DNA of 64,000 nt. Origin: Acanthamoeba lenticulata (taxonomy: Eukaryota > Discosea > Longamoebia > Acanthamoebidae). A program made the translations under genes and the position numbers. Positions 43,977 to 55,832 of the stretch are shown here, piece after piece. The first letter of the stretch is position 1. Each line of letters begins with the position of its first letter. The notes beneath the pieces were generated by a model, which was not told the DNA's origin, did not search any database, and saw only the letters and a list, made by a program, of their open reading frames with translations. Where the stretch lies: contig NAVB01000002.1 in NCBI GenBank assembly GCA_002179805.1, positions 52,159-116,158 on the forward strand, written 5' to 3'.

Positions 43977-44898
43977 TCACTGCACCGTGGCGTGACTGTC
44001 CCAGTACGCGACAGCCTTGAGGTAGGCCTCACGATCGAGCGGCGCGCCACTGCCACCTTCTTCTCGCCCCAGCGCGTTGCGCAGGGCCGTGATGGGCGTC
44101 ATCGGCGTCTCGTAGCTGCTAGCGCGCCATGGGCAGCGCCTGTTAGTCGCAACGGAGAGAGCAAAGAGAGGAAGAAGGTGGTGGAGAGCGCACTCCTCGT
44201 CCTGGGCCTTGATGGAGACGATGCCCCACTCGTAGTCCTGGTCGGTCTCACGCTGTTCTGCGGGCAACGCCGCGTCCTCTGCCTCGATTTGTGCTCGCCT
44301 GTGTTGCGTGGTTCACACAGGTGACAAAGATTAAGATGTAAAACACTCTACTCGCCGAAGAAGAGTCTTGCAAGCGAAGGCGTACGAGTAGAGGATGATG
44401 TCGAGGTACTTGGCTGGGGGCACTTCCACATCCTTGGCCTCGAACCAGCGCGTCAGCACGGGCAGCTCCGACGCTCGCCGCGCCACGTAGCCGGACCTGC
44501 GCAAGGGAGGGGAACAAGTGAGGACCACAAAGACGATGGCCTGGGGCGTTCGAAGTACTTGAGCAGATGGCGATTGGCGTCGGTGATGGGGATGGCGCCC
44601 ACTTTGGCGCCAGTGAAGTTGGGCACAAACAAGTGCTTGCAGAAGGGCGCGTAGCTGTACCAGCGCTCGTTATGAGTAAAACGAAGCATGTGTGGGTGCC
44701 GCTTTGTGGCATGCATATGGTAGCAGAAGGGGTAAGGGAGCAGTACCCCTCCACAAGGGTCGCCTTGCCTGAGTTGTAGAGCTGATTGATGTGGTCTTCA
44801 AACGCTTGCTTGCTGAACCCAGTCAACTTGGTGCCCGAGAAGCTGGCATCGTCAAACTGCCGGAACACAAACGGGTTCAATCGCACTGCCCGCCTCAT
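43977..44898 (-). CDS. DUF3228 family protein
   Basis: Minus-strand gene of about four exons. The start ATG at 44898 gives MRRAVRLNPFVFRQFDDASF, then GTKLTGFSKQAFEDHINQ. Splicing at GAGGG/GTACTG joins VEG to YAPFCKHLFVPNFTGAKVG. Later exons give SGYVARRASELPVLTRWFEA, the segment from AKYLDIILYSYAFACK, the segment from DQDYEWGIVSIKAQDEE, and the end TPMTPITALRNALGREEGGS..VAYWDSHATVQ-stop. This is the full DUF3228 signature, a family found in bacteria, algae and protists with no established function. Only 77 bp separate its start from the stop of the BPI/LBP gene. Confidence 0.9.
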
Positions 44899-44975
44899 CT
44901 GCTTGCGCAAGATCCACACGGTGTTGGTTGAAAAAGCGAGTTTTATTTTTTTTTAATTGTTAAAAACGAAGAAGT

Positions 44976-47037
44976 TCACTGTATGGAGATGGGGGAGAGA
45001 CGGAACTGGCTGCTGGACGGGGAGATATGCTTGGCAGGCGTGGCCGAAACACTAAGGTTGGAGGTGATGAAGAGAATACCATCTCCCACCGTGACCGTGG
45101 GATTGACCAATTGCACGCCAGGAGGAACGGTCAGGGGAAGGTGGAAGTCATTGATGATGGGCTTAATCTCAGTATCGCAGATGATAGCGAACAAGTTATT
45201 GAAGATGGAAAGGACGAGATCGCTGTCCCCGACCATGGAAAGCTGTGCGACACACAGTGCATGAGCGCGCAGATACAGCTCAAGTGTCGTACATGGTGCT
45301 GGAGTGTGGCACATACCAGAATGCTGATCTGGCAGTCCAGCATATCGAGCTTGGGAATGATGGTGTTGTTGACCACCTCCACCTGCGTTTCACAGTATAT
45401 GTTGAGGGGAGATCAACAATTCAAGGCGGGAAAGGGAGGGTGCTGGCGTACGCCTCCAGAGCCATAAACGAAAAACTGGACGCCAAGGACGGGCTGCGAA
45501 TAGTTGATGGAGGGCATGAGCACTGACACTACCATCTCGACGGTGAATCCTACTTTTAACTCTGCTGGGGTGAAGGTCACAACTGGAGCGTGGTTGGCAA
45601 GGAACTGGACGCTCAGGGGGCAATTGGGCCAGGTAGCAAAGGCTGGCAAAATGTCTGTCCCAAGCAAAACAGGTTAAAGATGAGCAGAGGAAGCCTTTCA
45701 ATTCGACTTAGGCATCTCCGTACCGGCCCAGTAGTCCGTGTTCAATTGAATGGGAACCTCAGGTGGTATGTCCTGTGTGTGTTGTTCTTTGGGTGAGGTG
45801 CCAAGACTTGCCAAACGGCAGGGCAAGACCAAAAGTCACATACCGACTGCTGGACCATGACGGTGAGAACGCCGCTCTGGTAAAGAAGAGACAGCCCAGT
45901 GTAGGTAACGCATTCGTGCACCATAATCTGCATCATGTCCCCGTTGAAGTTGTCCGGCATGGGCGTTCGTATGCATCGAAGTGATGTTCCGCCAGGCAAC
46001 GAGGTGAAGTTGGCCTTGGAGCTGAGGGTGAGGCTGCCGTCAGGCTTCAAGACAGGCGTCTCGAGCAAGGATCCGTCAAACTGTATGACCTCTAACAGCA
46101 GTTGAGGCGGAACGAGCTGCAGCCAACCACCAGCATCCTGCACTCACCAAGCACAAACTTAATGCAAGCCGAGTGCATCGGCCATAGGGCACAATCGTAC
46201 GTTGGCAAAGACTGTGGGGAGACCAGAGACGATGGCGTTGTGGATTGGCTTGGGAACGATGCTGCTCAGCGTTGTGTTGTAGAAGACACCAACCCAGCTG
46301 TGGGCGAAGGTGATGATGTAAGAACACAGCGACGTTGAACGGGAGCAGAAGAGGGAGAACGTACTCGGGAATAATGCGCCAGAGGGGCTTCAGGCCTGTG
46401 ACGCTGCAGTCAGTCACATCCGTGTTGACCGTAGCCGCTCCTTTGTCAGTCAGCGCCAGGGTCAAGACAGACTTGAAGCTGAGAACGCCGCCCAGCTGGA
46501 GAATCGCGGAGCCATTCTTGTAGGGCGCCTCTTGCTGAGCAAAGCCGAATGCCATGTCGACCCAGAAGCCTGCATTCTCACTGCACGCCAGCCGCCAGGC
46601 ATGAGAACGAGGCTGAGGCCGGGCAAGCTGCCGAGCCGAAGGGCGGGTGGTGTACAGGACGAATGAAAAAGTATTGTTGGACAGGACAGAGGAGGACGAC
46701 TTCGCGTTGGTCATGTTGAGGTTCCAGATGAGGTTGGAGTAGATGGTCCAGGTGATGTTGCCGACTGGAGAGTAGGGCGAGGAGCCTGAGAACTCGGGCA
46801 TGGGGAAGCGGAACAGGGCCGGAAACTGGGCCGGCCCCACCCCCAGCATGAAATTGATGCCTGCAGAGTGGATGAAGGAGACATCAACACCTCAGCACCG
46901 TTTCGTCTAACGGGCTTGAACTTACCGTCGGCGGTCAGGGTCGTTTTGATGCCGGGCAGCTCTGTCTGGGCGGAAGCCACGACGGCAAGCAACAGCAGGA
47001 AGAGAAAATCGGTTTTCAAGTGAGCATGAATCTTCAT
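44976..47037 (-). CDS. BPI/LBP/PLUNC-family secreted lipid-binding protein
   Basis: Minus-strand multi-exon gene. ATG at 47037 gives a clear signal peptide (HLKTDFLFLLLLAVVASAQT). Then come GIKTTLTADGINFMLGVGPA, GNITWTIYSNLIWNLNM, CSVTGLKPLWRIIPE, HTWVGVFYNTTLSSIVPKPI (the loop before the central sheet), WLQLVPPQLLLEVIQFDGSL, PVVTFTPAELKVGFTVEMVV, and the C-terminal barrel ending DLVLSIFNNLFAIICDTEIK and FHLPLTVPPGVQLVNP to RLSPISIQ-stop at 44976. Two Cys (in TDCSV and further on) could form the conserved disulfide. The layout matches the two-barrel BPI/LBP fold, whose members bind lipopolysaccharide or other lipids. In a bacterivorous amoeba a phagosomal or secreted role against bacteria is plausible inference. 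Confidence 0.88.
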
Positions 47038-47142
47038 CTCGGCTTCCTTTGTTTGTGGTTTCTTGAAGCGACAGGCCGCCACAGAAAAGGGAACCAACGA
47101 GGAATTTCAAGAAGCTGCTGCATTCCACAGGCGATTGCATGG

Positions 47143-48596
47143 TCATGCGATGTGGAAGAAGACCTGGCCTCGGGCCTTTCGCTCCTGTGGCAGCAGCGCA
47201 GTGTAGATGAACGAGCAGGCGGGCACCGCGATCGCGAGCTCGCGACCCAGTCGGGCCACCGCACCCACTTGCCACTCGAGCTCCGAGGGAAGTCCACGGA
47301 GGATGTCTCTGCACGCGGTCACATCAGCCACAACACGACATGTGAACCGAGCAAAGCTTGAAGACTGACGATGGAGAAGAAGGAGAATCGGCACCGCTGC
47401 ATTGAGGACGTCGAGTTGTACTCGGTTTGCACGCGGCCGAGGAAGAAGTGGTAGAGCTTTTCGGCGGCTTCGTCGGTGAGGCCGATCCCCTTGGCCTGCG
47501 CCAACCGAGCCACCTCGAACAGGACCTGACGGAACAGATCGCGCGTCGCTTCGGTCTCCAAAAACACTTTTTATGTGTTTTTATGTGTTTGTTTTGAGGT
47601 CAGCCTTAAGCGCCAGCAAAGTCCTCTGCGCTGGCTGGACGCACCTCCAAGGGGCGCTCGGGTGACGGCCCCAAGACCGCTGACGGCGCAGATGAGCATG
47701 AACTTGTGCCAGAGGCCCACGCGGATGTCCTCGTGCAGCTCCACCTTGACGTGCGCCCGCTCAAACAGGTCCTTCAGCCGCAGGATGCGGTCGCTGATGC
47801 TGTGGAGTTGGTCTGCGCTCCCCAGGCTCTGAGAGTGAGTCCAGAGCCGCGAGCAGGCTGCGCATGCACGACGGGGCTCGGAGGGAAGAGGGAAGGGCGA
47901 CCGGATCCCGCCGCAGGCCAGGCCTCGCCAAATGCCACCGTCGGCTCGGCTGCCTGCGCGCAGCACGCGATCGGCGAACATCATGTTTGAGCTCGCCGTT
48001 GGGGGAAGGGACCTACGTCGTGCCGAATGTGGCCGGGCGTGACGATGTAGCTGATGATCTTGCAGAAGCCACCCACCACGTGTTGCTGGCCCAGCGCCCG
48101 GGCGAGGATGTCGGCGGCCTCCACCCCGTTTTGGAGTGGCAGCTGCAGCGGACACGGTGAGCGCACGTGTGATGAGTAGCGTGTGTGTAGCGGCGAGAGG
48201 GCAGGGCCGCGTACGACGATGGTTTCAGAGTGCAGGAGAGGCTGAAGGGTCTGGGCGACTTCCTCCAACTGCCACACCTTCACGGCGACGACGACAAGGT
48301 CCACAGGCCCGATCGAGCTGACGTCCTCTAAATTGTCGAGAGTTCGTCAGGCGGGGCGAGGAAGGACGGAGGAGAGCAAGTGGTGGAGACGAACGAGTGG
48401 CGTGGAAGCGCTCAGGCGGGAGGTGGAAGTCGCCTGCGAGGCTGTCCACCCGTAACCCGTCTCTGGTGAGCGCTGCCAGCGTGTCTCCACGAGCCACGAA
48501 GTGCACTCGGCATTCTTCCGGCGGCAGCTGGGCCAAGCGCCCTCCAAAGTAGCCGCCCACCCCTCCGGCACCTACCACCACGACCTTGAACACCAT
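47143..48596 (-). CDS. 2-dehydropantoate 2-reductase (ketopantoate reductase, ApbA/PanE)
   Basis: Minus-strand gene of about five exons starting MVFKVVVVGAGGVGGYFGGR, with the NADPH-binding GxGxxG. Then VHFVARGDTLAALTRDGLRV, VDLVVVAVKVWQLEEVAQTL, NGVEAADILARALGQQHVVG with the QNG motif, and the C-terminal domain with LWHKFMLICAVSGLGAVTRA, where the Lys is the expected catalytic residue. The final exons are FRQVLFEVARLAQAKGIGLT, QTEYNSTSSM, and the end PACSFIYTALLPQERKAR..FHIA-stop at 47143. The enzyme reduces ketopantoate to pantoate in pantothenate/CoA synthesis, although eukaryotic members may act on other 2-keto acids. The exon around 47990-47830 is the least certain. It diverges from the RCC1 gene across about 90 bp. 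Confidence 0.88.
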
Positions 48597-48684
48597 TGAA
48601 AGTTCCTGCTGTAGATTTGAATAAACTGACTATTTTCCTTTTTTTTTGCTTTTTTAAATAAAAATGAAAGGAATAAAAAACCAT
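48597..48684. promoter_or_regulatory. Compact divergent promoter: ketopantoate reductase / RCC1-repeat gene
   Basis: 88 AT-rich bp lie between the two divergent start codons (48596 minus, 48685 plus), among the shortest shared upstream regions in this window. Confidence 0.45.
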
Positions 48685-50560
48685 ATGAGCGTGCGGGTGT
48701 GGGGAGCGTGCGATGGCGCGAGCGCGCTGGACCAGGTGCACCCCGGCAGGTTGCGGCAAGTGGTGTGCACCCACCAGCTTGGCTTGCTGCTGGTAGGCAC
48801 CAGTACCGCCGCAAGTGATTTGCAAGTCTTTCACTGCGCTCGGGACCAATTGGATGTGGTGCCAGCAGAGCGGGTGGAAGCAGAGGGCATGCTTTCGTCC
48901 ACTTCGTTCGAGGAGCAAGAGGAGGACGAAGACGCTTCCCGCTCTGGCGAGCGACAGAAGAAGCGGCAGCGCACTACCTCACCGCGTCCCACGCCTCAGG
49001 TTCCACGCCTTCGCTTCCTCGACCAACCGGCTCGAGTGACGCAGGTGGCAGCCACCTGGGCACACGCGCTACTCCTCGACGGTTCGGCCACAGCTCCTAC
49101 CTTGCACATTCGAAACATGGCCAAGGTTTGACTTGTCTTCCTGCCCCAGAGGCGGGCTCGCTCTACTCGGTCGGCTGGAACGCCTTTGGCCAGTGCGGCA
49201 CGGGCGACCGGTACAACACCCACCACGTTCCTCGAGATGGAGAACGATGTGATGAATTGGCTGACGCTGATGCTGGCGCCACTTGGTGGCGTAGCGAACC
49301 GGTCCGACGCCCGTTCCGCGTCGATGCACTACACGACTTTGGACCGGTTCATTCCATCGCCGCCGGCGAGAAGCACTCGCTGGCCGTCGACTGTACGTTG
49401 AACTCGACCAGAACTTCTTCCTACATCCACCACCAGCACCACCTCACGACGTGGCGCTCAAAGGCAAGGGCCAGGTGTGGGGCTGGGGCCTGAACCGATA
49501 TGGCCAGCTGGGCCTCGAGCAGGACGTCGAACGCCTCCAGGCCTGGGAAGCCGACGAGCTGTCCAAGCAGGCTGAGCGCCACTTCAGCCCAGATGACTTG
49601 GTCCACACCACCCCGCAGAGGCTCGACGCCCTGGTCAAGTACGACCGCGCCCTTGGTCGACGACGGCCCAGGCGTGGCCACTGACCTTTTGTCTCGCGGC
49701 GCTGCAGGGACGACGTGCGCGCCGCGCGCGTGTTCGCGGGATGGAACTACTCCATGGTCCTGAGCGACATGGGCCAGCTGTTCGCCTTTGGCTGGGGCAT
49801 GTACGCCCAGGTTGGTGGCCCTACATGACAGTCGGTGGTGCACAGGAGGCCGACTGGGCGCTGGTCTGATCCCTTCTTTTAGCTCGGGCAGGGGGACCTG
49901 ACCAACGAGTTCCTGCCTCGGCCGGTAGAGCTCAGCGTCTCGGCCGAGAACGGCGACGATGAAGGCGACGGAAGCGCAGACGAGGACATCGTCGACTGCG
50001 CGTGTAGCCTCTGGCACGCCGCGGCCTTGACCGAGAGCGGAAAGGTCTTTACGTGGGGCTATGGCAAGGACGGTCAGGTTCGTCCTCCCAAAGCACCCCT
50101 TGTTGCTGCCTCGAGTCTCACCACCAGCGCCGGCGGACAGATGGGCAACGGTACCAACAAGGGCAGCTCGGTGCCGCAGCTCGTTGCGGCCCTCAAGGGC
50201 GTGCGAGCCACGCGGGTGTGCTGTGGTAGCCGCCACACGGCCGTGCTCACAGGTTCGGGCATGATCGGCCGCACTAAGCTCACCCAGTAGTAACCTCCTA
50301 ACGCGCGTGAGGTCCATCCAGATGAGGGCCACGTATGGGCCTGGGGCTTTAACGCCTTTGGCCAGGCTGGTGAGAAAGAAGGCGGTAGTGGCGAAGACGT
50401 CAGCTCCCTGTGGCCAACAAGAGTACACATGCAGCGCTTACGAACCACATCCCCAACAGATGCTAACCTGTTTATTTGCCTTTAACAACAGCTGACCACG
50501 ACAGGCTCATGTACAGGCCTCTGGGCGGGCCCGTGGAGCACGTTCACCTTTCTGGCTTGA
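48685..50560 (+). CDS. RCC1-repeat protein
   Basis: Plus-strand multi-exon gene. The start was set at MSVRVWGACDGAS (48685); an in-frame ATG at 48664 would add MKGIKNH. RCC1/RLD repeats are visible: SLYSVGWNAFGQCGTGD, VHSIAAGEKHSLAV, QVWGWGLNRYGQLGLEQ, ARVFAGWNYSMVLSDMGQLF to FGWGMYAQLGQGDLTNEF, VDCACSLWHAAALTESGKVF to TWGYGKDGQMGNGTNKGS, CCGSRHTAVLT and HVWAWGFNAFGQAG. An acidic/basic insert (EEQEEDEDASRSGERQKKRQ) resembles a nuclear localisation region. The last exon, after a GTACAC donor near 50421 and a CAACAG acceptor, ends LWAGPWSTFTFLA-stop at 50560. The seven-blade propeller mediates protein or GTPase binding; a Ran exchange role is not established. Confidence 0.82.
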
Positions 50561-50773
50561 TTTTCATAAAGAAGGGGGCACCTGACGTTTTTTTGTTGCG
50601 GACTACTGGCCGCCACGTCGACAAACGAGAAAACCATTTTCTTTGTTTGCTCATTCGGGGAACGGTCGGCAGGGTTGAAGCAAACGACATTTCAGGGTGT
50701 GACCTGGCCCCCGCGGTGTTTGTTGTCGGCGGCGGTTTCGTCCATTTCCAACAGCAACAAGCGAAGTGCAAGG

Positions 50774-51979
50774 ATGGTTCGGATTTTGGATCGCATGCAG
50801 GGCGGCTTGCGCCAAGTGCAAGCGTTTACCGACAGGCGCGACAGCCAAAAGAAGGCGGCTTGCCTCTATATCCTGACTGTTCTCATCGGCGTACGCTGGC
50901 CTCTTCTTCATCTCGTCGAGAATTATCCGTATGAGTCTTTTTTTGTTTGATTGCGTGCATGCTCACGTTGTTCATGCAGATCCTAGCTGTGGTGCGGGCT
51001 TGCATCTTACTCGTCGGTTTCAACCTGGTGTCCTCCATCTTTTATATGGTCGTTGCAGCCCTGGCTGTTATGGGCTGCCACGCCACGAGGCGCCGCAACC
51101 GGTCCCTTCTTGTCCTCGTACGACGCCACTCCACATCAACTTCCCTTCCCACTACACTTGCGGGCACTCGCGTTGACCGGCTACGTTGGCCACTTGCGGG
51201 CCTTTCTTGTGTGTTGATTTGGTCCAGTACGTCGGTTGCATGGCGCTCGTTGCGGGCCTGGCCTTGTTGGGCCTCATCCTCAGTCTCATCCCCGGCGTAT
51301 TGACCTTGACCTTCCACCTGGACATTATCTTTGTTACCATCCTTGTCGTCATCGAGGTACAGCCCACTCTTTTCCACGTCTTCTATTTTATTTTTATTTT
51401 TATTTTATTTTATATTAACAAATCGTAATTGTAATTCTTTTATTTATTTATTTTTCCACATTTTAGGGTTTGTCGGTAATTGTGGCCTACAGCCTGAGCA
51501 AGGACCTCCACCCGTCGAAGCACGCCCACCACGCGGGCGACGCCATGGAGGCCGGTGAGCAGGTCATCAGCTTCGACGAGCAGGCCCCCAACGAGTTCCA
51601 GCTGCCTACCTCATCGCAGCCCCAGCCCCAGCACGCCGAGGCGGCCATGTACCATCCGCCACCGCCGGCGATGGTGACGCCGCTCGGCGGCATGATGCCC
51701 GTCTACGACCCGTCCACGGGGACCTACAGCGGCTACGCCGCGCAGCCGATGTACGCCAGCGCCTACGGCATGGCCGCCCCGCCCGCGGGGCAGCCGTTTG
51801 CCTTCAACCCCTACGCGCCCACCGGCCAGCCCGCCGCTGCGTTCAACTTTGCCTCGTTCCCGTCCGAGCAGGCCTCAGCCTCAGCTGCGGCTCCAGCTCC
51901 GGCCGCGGCCGCGGCTGCTCCGGCCTACGGCATTGGCGAGGACGACGATGAGTTTGATCCCTTCCAGGAGGCCAAGTGA
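50774..51979 (+). CDS. Four-transmembrane protein with DPF motif and Gln/Ala/Pro-rich tail
   Basis: Start ATG at 50774. The first exon ends at 50890. Four hydrophobic segments follow: AACLYILTVLIG joined to ILAVVRACILLVGF, SSIFYMVVAALAVMG, YVGCMALVAGLALLGLILSL, and DIIFVTILVVIEGLSVIVAY. The cytosolic tail of about 160 residues is low-complexity (Ala, Pro, Gln, Tyr), with GGMMPVYDPSTGTYSGYA and the end DDDEFDPFQEAK-stop. DPF is the classic AP-2 alpha-ear binding motif, and the topology recalls small tetraspan vesicle proteins such as SCAMP-type cargo, but I cannot assign the family. Introns near 51110-51230 and 51357-51465 are AT-rich. Confidence 0.75.
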
Positions 51980-52154
51980 GTCTCACGAGAGGGAGAACGT
52001 TCGGCTTCAGTCTCGTGTGCGATGTACATACCCGGCAAGCAAACAGCTGAAGGAAAAATTTCGCTCCTTATTTAATTATAATTAATTTTTTTTCCAAAAA
52101 TCATTTTATAGTATTTAAAAGGAATATGAATTGTCAAAAAAAGAAAGAAAAGGA

Positions 52155-53724
52155 TTAGGCGGACGAAGTCTTCTCCACCTCGAGGGCTTGCCACGTCGTG
52201 ACGGGCTCGAAGCGGCGCGACGAGGTCGACGCGACAGCGGCCGCGATGACGGCCAGGTGGTGGAAGGTGTCCTCCACACGAACCCGCGGGGCGCCCGGCA
52301 GGAGCACGAAGCCCTCTTCCTCCTCTTCGCCTTTCTCCTTCTGCTGGCCGGCCGTGCGGGCGATGCACTGGTAAAAGTCCTTGAACTCGTCAATCATGTC
52401 CTGCTTGGCCTTGCCCTGCATCGGGTCGAACACGGTCTCCTCCACTTGGCCTGAAGGACGTCAACGTCAACGTCAACATCACCATCACGTTGGAGCGTCG
52501 GTGGCGGTACCGTCGGCCTTGTGGTGGCGCAGGCGGCACAGGTTGTCGAGCACGAGCATGCCGCGGGTGCCCACGACCTGGAACAGGGCGTCGGAGCGGC
52601 TCGAAGCGTGCGTCATCGTCCACGAGCCCGACGCCCTGCTCTCGAGCTCCATCGTCATTGCGATCGTGTCCGCTGCCGCACGGCTCAGCGCCCAGTCAGT
52701 TCCTTCCTGCCGAGAAAACGACAAAAGCGAGCGCAGAGAGGCCACACACCTGGACCGTTCTGGGCCTGGATCTGGCGGATGGAAGCGGCGACGGCGCTCA
52801 CCGGCCCGAGTACGGTGGTGACGATCGAGACCCAGTGGACGCCCGCGTCTGCGTGCGGATCATGATATAAGAGAACATGGGTGAGGCCAGGACGAGAAAG
52901 GCCGTTGAAGGATGACGAGGAGTCAGGCGCGCACCAGAGAGAATGCCAGCAATGTGCTTGGGGTTCACGCGCCATGAGGTGTACAGGTAGGGGTTGTTGT
53001 CGGGCGCAAACTGGCGCCAGAAGTGGAGGCTGAAGGTCACCACCGACCCGACCGCTCCCTCTACATGGTGTGTCGACAAGAATGGTAGAGAGTCACATGA
53101 GCGATCGACGTCCATCGAGCAAGGTCCTGTGGAGGCAGCTTCGCACCCATGACGAGACGGGCCATGGCCTGGAGCGAGTGCTTGTAAGGGTAGTTCTCGG
53201 CGATCATGATGGCCAGGCGGGCCTGGTGCTCGTGGCTCAGGCGGACCATCGCGGCGGCGTCTTCGAGCGAGTGCGCCGTGGGCTTCTCCAAAAAGACGTG
53301 CTTGCCGGTCGCGGCCGCGGCGCGAGCCACCTCGAGGTTGAGCTCCACGGGAAGGGCGCCGATCACGGCGTCGACATCGCTGCGGGCCACCACCTCGCGC
53401 CAGTCGGTGGTCACGAACACAGCGCCTTCGTCCAGGCCAGCTGCGCGCACGTAGGCGTCGGCCTTGTCGCGCGAACGATTGCACACCGCTCGAATCTCGA
53501 ACAGATCACTGAGCGCCTGCATTTCCCCTCCACGTCCCAACAGCTCATGAATTGATTGTGTCGCTCAGAGTGAGGGGGCTGAGTGTAGCGTGGGGGTAGT
53601 GGACCTGGATTGCGGGAAGATGGGACGAATTGGCCCAGAGGCCAGTACCAAGAATGCCCAGGCGGATCCGGCGAGGGGCCGACTGTCCTCCCTCTGAGGT
53701 TTGTTGGTGACCTGCGTGCTCCAT
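52155..53724 (-). CDS. Gfo/Idh/MocA-family NAD(P)-dependent oxidoreductase
   Basis: Minus-strand gene. ATG at 53724 opens exon 1 (MEHAGHQQTSEGGQ, then IRLGILGTGLWANSSHLPAI with the GxGxxG dinucleotide loop). It is spliced at ATGCAG near 53520 to LSDLFEIRAVCNRSRDKADA. The Rossmann domain continues DWREVVARSDVDAVIGALPV, GKHVFLEKPTAH with the family EKP motif, and IMIAENYPYKHSLQAM. The C-terminal domain has VVTFSLHFWRQFAPDNN, DAGVHWVSIVTTVLGPVSAV with the D..H catalytic-type residues, and the end VEKTSSA-stop at 52155. Substrates in this family are sugars, inositols or trans-dihydrodiols, and cannot be told from sequence here. Confidence 0.92.
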
Positions 53725-53913
53725 CTTCCCTTTTCGAAAAATTTTTTTGGGTTTTAGCTTTTCTCTTTGAACTTTTCCCTCCCACTGCTTCAAGGAAACG
53801 TCCCGACCAGTCGCGCGTTTTCATTTATTATCCCGAAATTATCGCGGGTGCTGTAACGCAGTGGGTAGACCTGGTGCACCAAGAAAAACATCAACATCAA
53901 GTTTGGTATCAAG

Positions 53914-54903
53914 ATGAGCGAACTGTCCTCCTACCTCCCGGCTTCCGAGAAGGCCTTCGAGCAGACCAAGCAGTTCCTCGCCGATGAGGGTATGCACCAA
54001 CTTTTACCTCCCTCTACACGCAACTTGTTTTTAACTTCTCTTTTTTTTCTGGTTGGTGTGCTTGCTGAGCTCAGCGGGCTGGACCCTGAGGAAGGAAGGC
54101 AATGGCAACACCCTCCACGAACGCGAGCTCGAGGGAGAGCCCATCAAGGCTTTCAAGGTCCAGGGCACCATCGACAGGTACATCACATCCCCTTTTCTTC
54201 ACTTCACAAGGCCTTGTTGCATCTTTTGAAGGTTTTTCGTTTTACTTTTCTTCACTTTTGCTTTAATAAAATGACATAATTGCAGGTCGGCCAAGGAGTG
54301 CGCCGAGAAGCTGTGGCAGTTCCGCCTGCCCGAGTGGCAGAAGCTGGACTCCGACTGCGACAAGTTCGAGGTTGTCGACGAGGAGGGCGACCTGCGTCTC
54401 GTCTACCAGCTCAACAAGGTCCCCTGGCCCCTCTGGCAGCGGTACGCATCGCCACTCGTCGACGTCGTAGCGCCAGAAAAACTGAGACGAGATGGGCTCT
54501 TTCCGTCCGTCACCTTTGGGGCGACAGTGACGTGAGCGTCCTGTGGCGCCGCGTGGAGGCCGACGGCACCTTCTACTTTGTCGCGACCTCGGTTCAAAGC
54601 CCCAAGGTGCCCGAGTACCCCGACAAGTACGTGCGCGCCACGCTCACCTTCTCCCTGATCGCCTTCACGCCCGACGGTACGCTTCCCACCCTCCAGCCCG
54701 CCGTGCGCACGCAAGGACCTGATGATGATGTTGATGTTGATGATGACGATGTTGTTGTTGTTGGAATAGGTGACAAGACCAAGTTCCAGCGCGTCATCCA
54801 CATCAACCCCGCGGGCAACATCCCGGCCTCGTTCATCAATGCGTCGGCCGACAAGATGCTCCTGCTCCCCGAGAAGATCGAGGCCGTCTTCAGGCAGATG
54901 TGA
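53914..54903 (+). CDS. START-domain lipid-transfer-like protein
   Basis: Five exons keep frame: 53914..53989, 54075..54177, 54286..54441, 54528..54676 and 54770..54903, giving 205 residues. The whole protein is one START (StAR-related lipid transfer) domain: AGWTLRKEGNGNTLHERELE, PIKAFKVQGTIDRSAKECAE, WQFRLPEWQKLDSDCDKFEV, LVYQLNKVPWPLWQRDVSVL, FYFVATSVQSPKVP, RATLTFSLIAFTPDG and NPAGNIPASFINASADKM. The fold encloses one lipid or hydrophobic ligand. There is no targeting sequence or second domain, so it is probably cytosolic. Its ligand is unknown. Confidence 0.9.
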
Positions 54904-55007
54904 GCCAAGCTCCCAGCCTTTTTGCAGCCCCTTGTCGTTGACGACACACAACAAATCAAACAAAGAAGGCCACGTTTTTATGTACAGACGAGCAACTCCT
55001 TGGGCTC

Positions 55008-55632
55008 TTAGAGGAACATGTGGTTGTAGGCCGCGCTACTGCTGCTGTCGCCTCCTTGGCGTCGGTCGCTTTCGTAGTCATCGTCGTCCCAGGGGTTGGC
55101 CGGACCCCGGCCGCGCTTGTGGTCCTCGTAGTCGGCGTCGAGCGTCGGCAGCTCGTAGCGGCACATCGGACATGTGCAGTGCTTGTTCAACCAGGGCAGA
55201 AGGCACATGTCGTGAAAGATGTGCTTGCATGGCATCTTTTTGGCGTCTTGCTTCAGTTTGAAGTCCTCTACAAAGCACAAAAGCCACAACAAGTGAGTAA
55301 GAGCTGTGAGAGAGAGAGAGAGAGATCGTGTGAGCTGGAGAGATACCAGTGCAGATGGCGCATTGTGTGACGCCCTTGTCGAGAAGCCGCTGGTCAATCT
55401 CCACGTCCTCCAGCTCGCTGATGGCCAGCTGCGACGCCGGCGGCTTGTCTGTTCGCTGCCTGTTTGGAAGTAAGTGCGCGTCGCGAGCAGCGTGATCGTA
55501 GAAAGAGGGCTGGTGGTGGCGGACGTACAGCGCTGCCATGGTGGGTGCGCCACCCATCATCTGCAAGAGCTGAAGCATGTTGGTGAGCATCTCCGGATTG
55601 GGAAGGGGCTGTTCATGATCGTTGGTACTCAT
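55008..55632 (-). CDS. RING-H2 finger protein, probable E3 ubiquitin ligase
   Basis: Three exons keep frame: 55632..55529, 55459..55347 and 55267..55008, giving 158 residues. After a Met-rich helix (MLTNMLQLLQMMGGAPTMAA) the segment QLAISELEDVEIDQRLLDKG precedes a RING-H2: CAICTEDF.. KMPCKHIFHDMCLLPWL.. CTCPMCRYELPT, with all eight C3H2C3 ligands. The placement of the RING after an LDKGVTQCAIC-type block resembles RNF181/RNF126/RNF115. The tail is acidic and disordered. It should recruit an E2 enzyme; substrates are unknown. Confidence 0.93.
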
Positions 55633-55832
55633 ATTTGCGCTTGAAAAACAGAAACAACGATTGGGGTGACGTCGGCTAAGCAGATGTGGAGGAGGAGGAG
55701 GCAAGTGACGTGTCGATGTACACGCAACAGCTTCGTGTCGGAGCTTCATTTTCTTTGCCCTTTTCTTGGTTTTCTTGTAAGAAAAATTGGCCTTTTAAAA
55801 TGAAAATTCATAAAGCTCAGCGTTGACTCACC

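Noticed and set aside
53845..53905. Possible tRNA-like stretch (GTAACGCAGTGGGTAG..)
   Set aside because: Resembles a D-arm by eye, but no acceptor stem, anticodon arm or GGTTCGA T-arm follows.
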